Below, in pieces: positions 62,001 to 64,000 of a DNA stretch of 64,000 bases. This DNA is from Saprospiraceae bacterium (GTDB lineage: Bacteria > Bacteroidota > Bacteroidia > Chitinophagales > Saprospiraceae). Where the stretch lies: positions 4,898,001 through 4,962,000 of the forward strand of contig JADJXD010000001.1 of the NCBI GenBank assembly GCA_016715985.1. Reading direction: 5' to 3'. How positions within the stretch are numbered: the stretch's first letter is position 1; every line of letters begins with the position of its first letter. A model generated the notes under the pieces. That model had not been told where the DNA came from, did no database searches, and saw only the letters and a list, made by a program, of their open reading frames with translations. A program made the translations under genes and the position numbers.

Positions 62001-64000
62001 GACCCAGGTTGTGTTCAATCAGTAAGTCAAAGTATCACCGTCAACGCCGTCCCTGTCATCACAGGTCAACCGGTTGATGCAGCTAGTTGTTCCGGTGGCA
62101 ATGTGACATTCAGTGTGACTGCTACTTTGGCAGCAGGTACATTGCAATATCAGTGGCAACAACTGATCAATGGTACATGGACAAATATCACAGGCGCAAC
62201 AGCAGCCAGTTATACAGTAATGAATGTCACCGAAGCGATGAATAATACCCGTTACCGTGTAATCATCACCAACAGTCTGAACACAGCATGTTCAGTAACC
62301 AGTAATGTAGCCATCCTTGGCGTACACATCCCTGGAGCGATGACATGTAACAATCACGTGAATGTAAGTCTGGATGAGAATTGCGGCTTCAGTGCATTCA
62401 GCGACTTCTTCATTGAAGGGCCGAATTCAGAGATGTTTTATGAAGTGATATTAAGGACCTCTACAGGTCAGATCGTACCACAAAGCCAGGTGAGAAACTT
62501 CCTGGGTCAGATATTGACAGTTACGGTAAGAGATATCTGTAGTGGTAACAATTGTTGGGGAACAGTGAAATTTGAGGATAAATTTGCACCGATACTGGAT
62601 TGCCCATGTACATCAGCACCACCGAATGTGAGTGCATTCAGAGAGATAGCGAGGACAAATGATAAGATTTACTATCGCTCTAATGGAACATTCAGCTGGC
62701 AGAATGCCTATGCACATTCACTTTCGATAGGTGGCCAAATGGTAGCGATCAATAGCGCAGCAGAGAATGCATTGATCAAGGCAGGAATGGACGCCAATTA
62801 TCCTGCAGGCTGGAGAGTATGGATCGGATTGACAGATAATGAAGCATATGGAGGAACAGAAGCGAACACGAGCCCAACCAACGGTTGGGTTTGGGTGAAC
62901 GGCGATCCGGTGACTTACACAAACTGGGGCGCAGGGGAGCCGAATGGCATAAATCCGGGAGAGGATTATGTGGAGATGTTTGCGAGTGGTGTATGGAATG
63001 ATAATACCAATACAAGTTTTATACAAGGATATATACTGGAGGTAGATAATTGTAGTTATACCTGTGCAGATATCAACAGAGTAATAAATTCTACATTGAT
63101 AACGAATAATCCAAATTTACTGACAGCAGATGCATGTGGCCCGGTTACGGGAACATTTTCAGATGAGTTGACAGGGGATGATTGTGACGGTCAGCAAATT
63201 GTGAGAAGCTGGGTGGTGACAGACGGAAGTGGAAATACAGCTGAATGTCAGCAGATATTTACATTCCGAAGATTGACCTTGGCAGATGTATTATCACCGG
63301 CAGCAGTTGTAGATCTGACATGCAAAGATGCAACAGATCCTGCGAGCATCGCTGCAAAACTGGGTGTAGGAGCAGCATATCCGACTGTATTGGTAGGCGG
63401 AATAGCTACCGCAGTCAACAATCAGATATGCAATATCTATACAACCTATTCGGATTCAGAGATTGGAGCATGTGGCTTACATTGTCACGGAAATAAGAAA
63501 GTGATCAGAACATGGACATTGGTGGACTGGTGTCTGACGAGTGTTCAGACCAGGACGCAGGTAATCAAAGCAGTAGACGACGAGGCACCGACAGCTATTT
63601 TAAAAGATACAATTGTAAGCACAAGACCATGGGATTGTACAGCGGACTTCTTTGTGCCAAACCCTTGGGAACTGCATGATGATTGTGATATCAATCCTAC
63701 CTGGACAGTAAAAGGACCAGTTGGCGTTACGATAGTACCAGCAGTACAGGTTGTGAACGGAGTATCCGGTCCACACCCATTGTACAAGTGGAGAGCAGTA
63801 GGAGCACCAAAAGGAGTACATGATTTTAAATATACATTTGTTGACTGTTGTGGAAATGAGAGAATCATTATCAGTAAAGTAACAGTTGAAGACAAAACAC
63901 CACCAACGCCGGTAGCGAAGAGAGATGTAGTGATCGGATTAGTACCGGGATATGATGCAAATGGCGTACAGGATGGACAAGCAAAATTATTTGCAGAGAG
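56061..64000 (+). CDS. Giant secreted multidomain surface protein (adhesin-like), incomplete
   Basis: One frame from the ATG at 56061 stays open to the window edge: 2,646 codons, 3' end outside. A signal peptide (about 1-21, ends S-F-G-Q) is followed by a beta-rich N-domain (to about 200). Two similar modules (about 302-590 and 690-974) each contain a W-A-G-x-N-x-x-x-L-Y motif and an aromatic-rich segment resembling CBM9/DOMON-type carbohydrate binding. Jelly-roll-like repeats with S-G-T-G-P and P-G-T-T-V-A-x-S-P-Q follow, then an Ig-like domain (about 1997-2087) and a C-type lectin domain (about 2197-2331) with E-P-N at 2293-2295 and W-N-D at 2312-2314. HYR-like modules follow. A T9SS sorting domain is expected beyond the edge. 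Likely cell-surface adhesion or glycan capture. Confidence 0.9.
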   Translation, partial: MNSSPYLLILLICITFQSFGQLSAWELSTQPGNQVSNASTTNAANISTGILQRGAGVAASSASGSMSANGWFNSAAATTLAQAITNNEYYEFTLVVDPGFSANVNQVSVILRSSGTGPNTASLLSSADGFSSTLGTVTIPNSSISTLFNIPVSLTNLTGTTTFRLYGYGGASNGGTPSTGGTLRIGTSATALDNDLIISGTVEPICSAISAVISGNGSFCTESNIENVPVVVDISGGQGPYTVVVSDGSESFTTLNYISGTPLERGIFVTTTYTLVAVTASNGCSASQVDLTGSATVTIGGCEDVCEIYDVSTSQVCVDPFNYDLEICFFAENVSSIGLFLVTIGSQQFGPFSYSTHAGLLDFQYCVTIPNLVPDGQTNINVTVSDFGSPVIDGNPVAESAYGAPIFMSDDIEGWAGVNVNDLYVTYDDQYVYFATTLNSAANWQSWGFAINTVNGVGGSSEVWTYQIQYGHFQLPDFVIKGNFNNYAELRFWNGSTWVRIDNDGNDNGLAFVDFKANTNIVEVRIKRSALNNPDFVQTQFYVSGNNQNEHGTFDAVPDDQNVNDWNVTGNPTILDNYAPRLDIEPIELCQSLTTYNEINCTGCPDIAPLVNNVFYCVDAVALPLTATTQSGGTLVWYGENPANQGASPLQGAPIPSTSTIGQTTYWVLESVDGCDGPATTIFVTVSEISNVTANQICVNPASYNLEVCFTNPFPGPSGQFMVFVEGHVYGPYNYDNYIGNTTNQYCVIIQNAGDPSDTETDIVVTVKDVGYSQSGTPLINGSFDGVATWGSPISNANNVAGWAGANAQNLYMTYDNNYVYLGAQVQAQGWQAWAFIIDTKPGGGNFDSWSRQIDYAHSTKPDYIFRGTFGGYSEFHTWNGASWSGLGMSQAGTEFAENENEFVEVRIPRAVIGNINNFKVQFYITGNENEHGSFDAVPDDNNATDWNQFNNRTQLMNYATSSYLAPVGFEMCTTSIEINEVNCFVCPSIGSLSTSVGGCEGFGFDALVSGLNAIEMNQTAGGGPFGIQLKAFAGMGAPVNPYLNGTILGVVENVNLSNNDTEAVFTEVGSSLEAGFYNVCAILIGNRPENCNPFNCTVIEVLPLPVSPDIADISVCEGGSTLITAGEIIVNQGTSVMVTYNFEGEVTTSVVSDNTLVSGANASPGSGVGGISFPLGCGGSVDAYSANSWTQANEAGAVANNDYFQFSITNPSAFNVLTLSGFSFDARRSGTGPMSWAVYNGSNPLGFSGVVADPDVCISYLTNILNIQLSPGETANLRIYAWGNTNAAGTLRVDNVIVTGLSGAPSNNFYYYDADPGAGPANLLGQGETYDPGTTVATSPQSVWVTASNTFGCESIATEVVVNVYFQPVLNIQQPTEVCFPNTVNVLNVNIGLNNAFQYDISYHTTIMQAQNNTNPIAQNDLIAVSTSQTIYVRVVTSGSECVAIGEINVVVFPVSAPPVVNNVTVCAGGNTTIVASNLTNPTNVVFTWDFETGIAGPGVSNNQMAAQNGPVQNVGTGLSSSTQGAGSGCSAAITVTGFDISNSSLPDAIADEEYIEFCIGNANAPFALNGVTGINWTHRSSNTGPIQYRVVASDDLNTVLLTGMFTPGTNCLVAGGNITSNPSTCYRLYYWGGTNISGNVRIDNLTVTASYCTPIYNFYNVNPTLNPNAIPVATGPSYNPGTTVANSPQTFWVTSTSCAGCISQPAQVTVTVNANPTVYNVTGGGVYCAGGTPYNVSISGSQIGVSYQLQLNGGNVGMPVNGTGNPLVLGNPGGTGTYTAVASFISSGCSLPMNGSATVSTFNCTVGITDPCVCKNNATNLTNGQFNETVTVTAPAGQTWTISAVSNFFSVASPAPPAAPIPLVIGTTLTYIGNNQYTITGVTIDATTYNLSVTNALGTTLSISNNCAYPNPVILGLPASVCLGTTLSLNGTPGDDNLISQGFTVNGVPAIVFNPSTEGVYNVIYTINGGTPKAFGPNDPGCVQSVSQSITVNAVPVITGQPVDAASCSGGNVTFSVTATLAAGTLQYQWQQLINGTWTNITGATAASYTVMNVTEAMNNTRYRVIITNSLNTACSVTSNVAILGVHIPGAMTCNNHVNVSLDENCGFSAFSDFFIEGPNSEMFYEVILRTSTGQIVPQSQVRNFLGQILTVTVRDICSGNNCWGTVKFEDKFAPILDCPCTSAPPNVSAFREIARTNDKIYYRSNGTFSWQNAYAHSLSIGGQMVAINSAAENALIKAGMDANYPAGWRVWIGLTDNEAYGGTEANTSPTNGWVWVNGDPVTYTNWGAGEPNGINPGEDYVEMFASGVWNDNTNTSFIQGYILEVDNCSYTCADINRVINSTLITNNPNLLTADACGPVTGTFSDELTGDDCDGQQIVRSWVVTDGSGNTAECQQIFTFRRLTLADVLSPAAVVDLTCKDATDPASIAAKLGVGAAYPTVLVGGIATAVNNQICNIYTTYSDSEIGACGLHCHGNKKVIRTWTLVDWCLTSVQTRTQVIKAVDDEAPTAILKDTIVSTRPWDCTADFFVPNPWELHDDCDINPTWTVKGPVGVTIVPAVQVVNGVSGPHPLYKWRAVGAPKGVHDFKYTFVDCCGNERIIISKVTVEDKTPPTPVAKRDVVIGLVPGYDANGVQDGQAKLFAE
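62650..63050 (+). other. C-type lectin domain within the giant protein
   Basis: Residues about 2197-2331 of the giant protein. It has the W-I-G-L core (W-R-V-W-I-G-L-T-D) and a W-V-W-V-N-G-D-P-V-T-Y-T-N-W stretch. The calcium/sugar motif E-P-N (62937-62945) and the W-N-D motif (62994-63002) follow. E-P-N is the pattern of mannose-type lectins; both motifs are needed for calcium-dependent sugar binding and both are intact. Confidence 0.88.

Noticed and set aside
62650..63050. Variable region of a diversity-generating retroelement in the C-type lectin domain
   Set aside because: The fold is the usual target, but no reverse transcriptase, no template repeat and no C-terminal position were seen. 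The lectin domain lies in the middle of the giant protein.
58128..63895. Minus-strand and other-frame ORFs of 60-116 codons over the giant gene
   Set aside because: All overlap the long intact frame from 56061, lack family resemblance and have low-complexity compositions expected of antisense frames.

Overview
The window looks like a chromosome segment of a Bacteroidota bacterium, most probably of the Saprospiraceae or a close relative. The evidence is: promoters with the Bacteroidota -7 box (TAnnTTTG) ahead of tRNA, his and yidC genes; the rpmB-rpmG-bL38(DUF4295)-ftsY block; a serine-palmitoyltransferase-type sphingolipid cluster; a Porin_10-type outer-membrane barrel; a type IX secretion C-terminal sorting domain; a redoxin fused to a dockerin-like pair; and a giant multidomain surface protein. 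The DNA is AT-rich throughout. The genus placement is inference.

Layout. 0-5.4 kb: esterase, enoyl-CoA hydratase, biotin carboxylase, and a divergent nucleoside transporter/uridine kinase pair. 5.4-11.2 kb: a six-gene minus-strand run beginning with serine palmitoyltransferase, then a GNAT protein, an epimerase and a lipid kinase (a candidate ceramide pathway), ending with an EamA transporter and a YigZ protein. 11.4-14.2 kb: UDP-glucuronate decarboxylase-like gene and a porin. 14.3-16.2 kb: an IS1634-type element flanked by perfect 145-bp direct repeats. 16.2-22.4 kb: ftsY, bL38, rpmG, rpmB, tRNA-Arg, corA, DUF5683, parB, parA and a metallo-hydrolase. 22.5-27.2 kb: flavin reductase, redoxin-dockerin protein, lipB, thioesterase, M48 protease. 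27.2-27.5 kb: tRNA-Gly and tRNA-Leu.

27.8-36.9 kb is the accessory part. A 3.3-kb unit holds three genes (small secreted protein, Cys-repeat matrixin with T9SS tail, methyltransferase). It starts with GTTGTCGGA and ends with the inverse of that box plus a long imperfect hairpin, which is the layout of an integron gene cassette. After it come a GT-C glycosyltransferase, a decayed IS21 element and a tandemly duplicated composite repeat (a 358-bp block plus arrays of 80- and 51-bp palindromic units) reaching the end of gpsA.

37-43 kb: gpsA, three tetraloop hairpins, yidC, threonine aldolase, galE and a Nudix-fold regulator-like gene. 43.2-50.5 kb: a complete histidine operon hisGDCBHAF(IE) preceded by an unlisted 16-codon leader peptide with seven His codons, an intrinsic terminator and a complementary antiterminator segment, i.e. 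a textbook attenuator. 50.6-55.7 kb: a small exported protein, an outer-membrane barrel and a large TPR protein. From 56,061 to the window edge one uninterrupted reading frame (2,646 codons, incomplete) encodes a giant secreted protein with paired carbohydrate-binding-like domains, Ig-like modules and a C-type lectin domain with EPN and WND motifs.

How the genes fit together: most loci are housekeeping (protein targeting FtsY/YidC, chromosome partition ParAB, lipoylation, histidine synthesis, nucleotide salvage). Envelope biology recurs: ceramide-type lipids, porin, sugar-nucleotide enzymes, GT-C transferase, and large exported adhesin or protease proteins.
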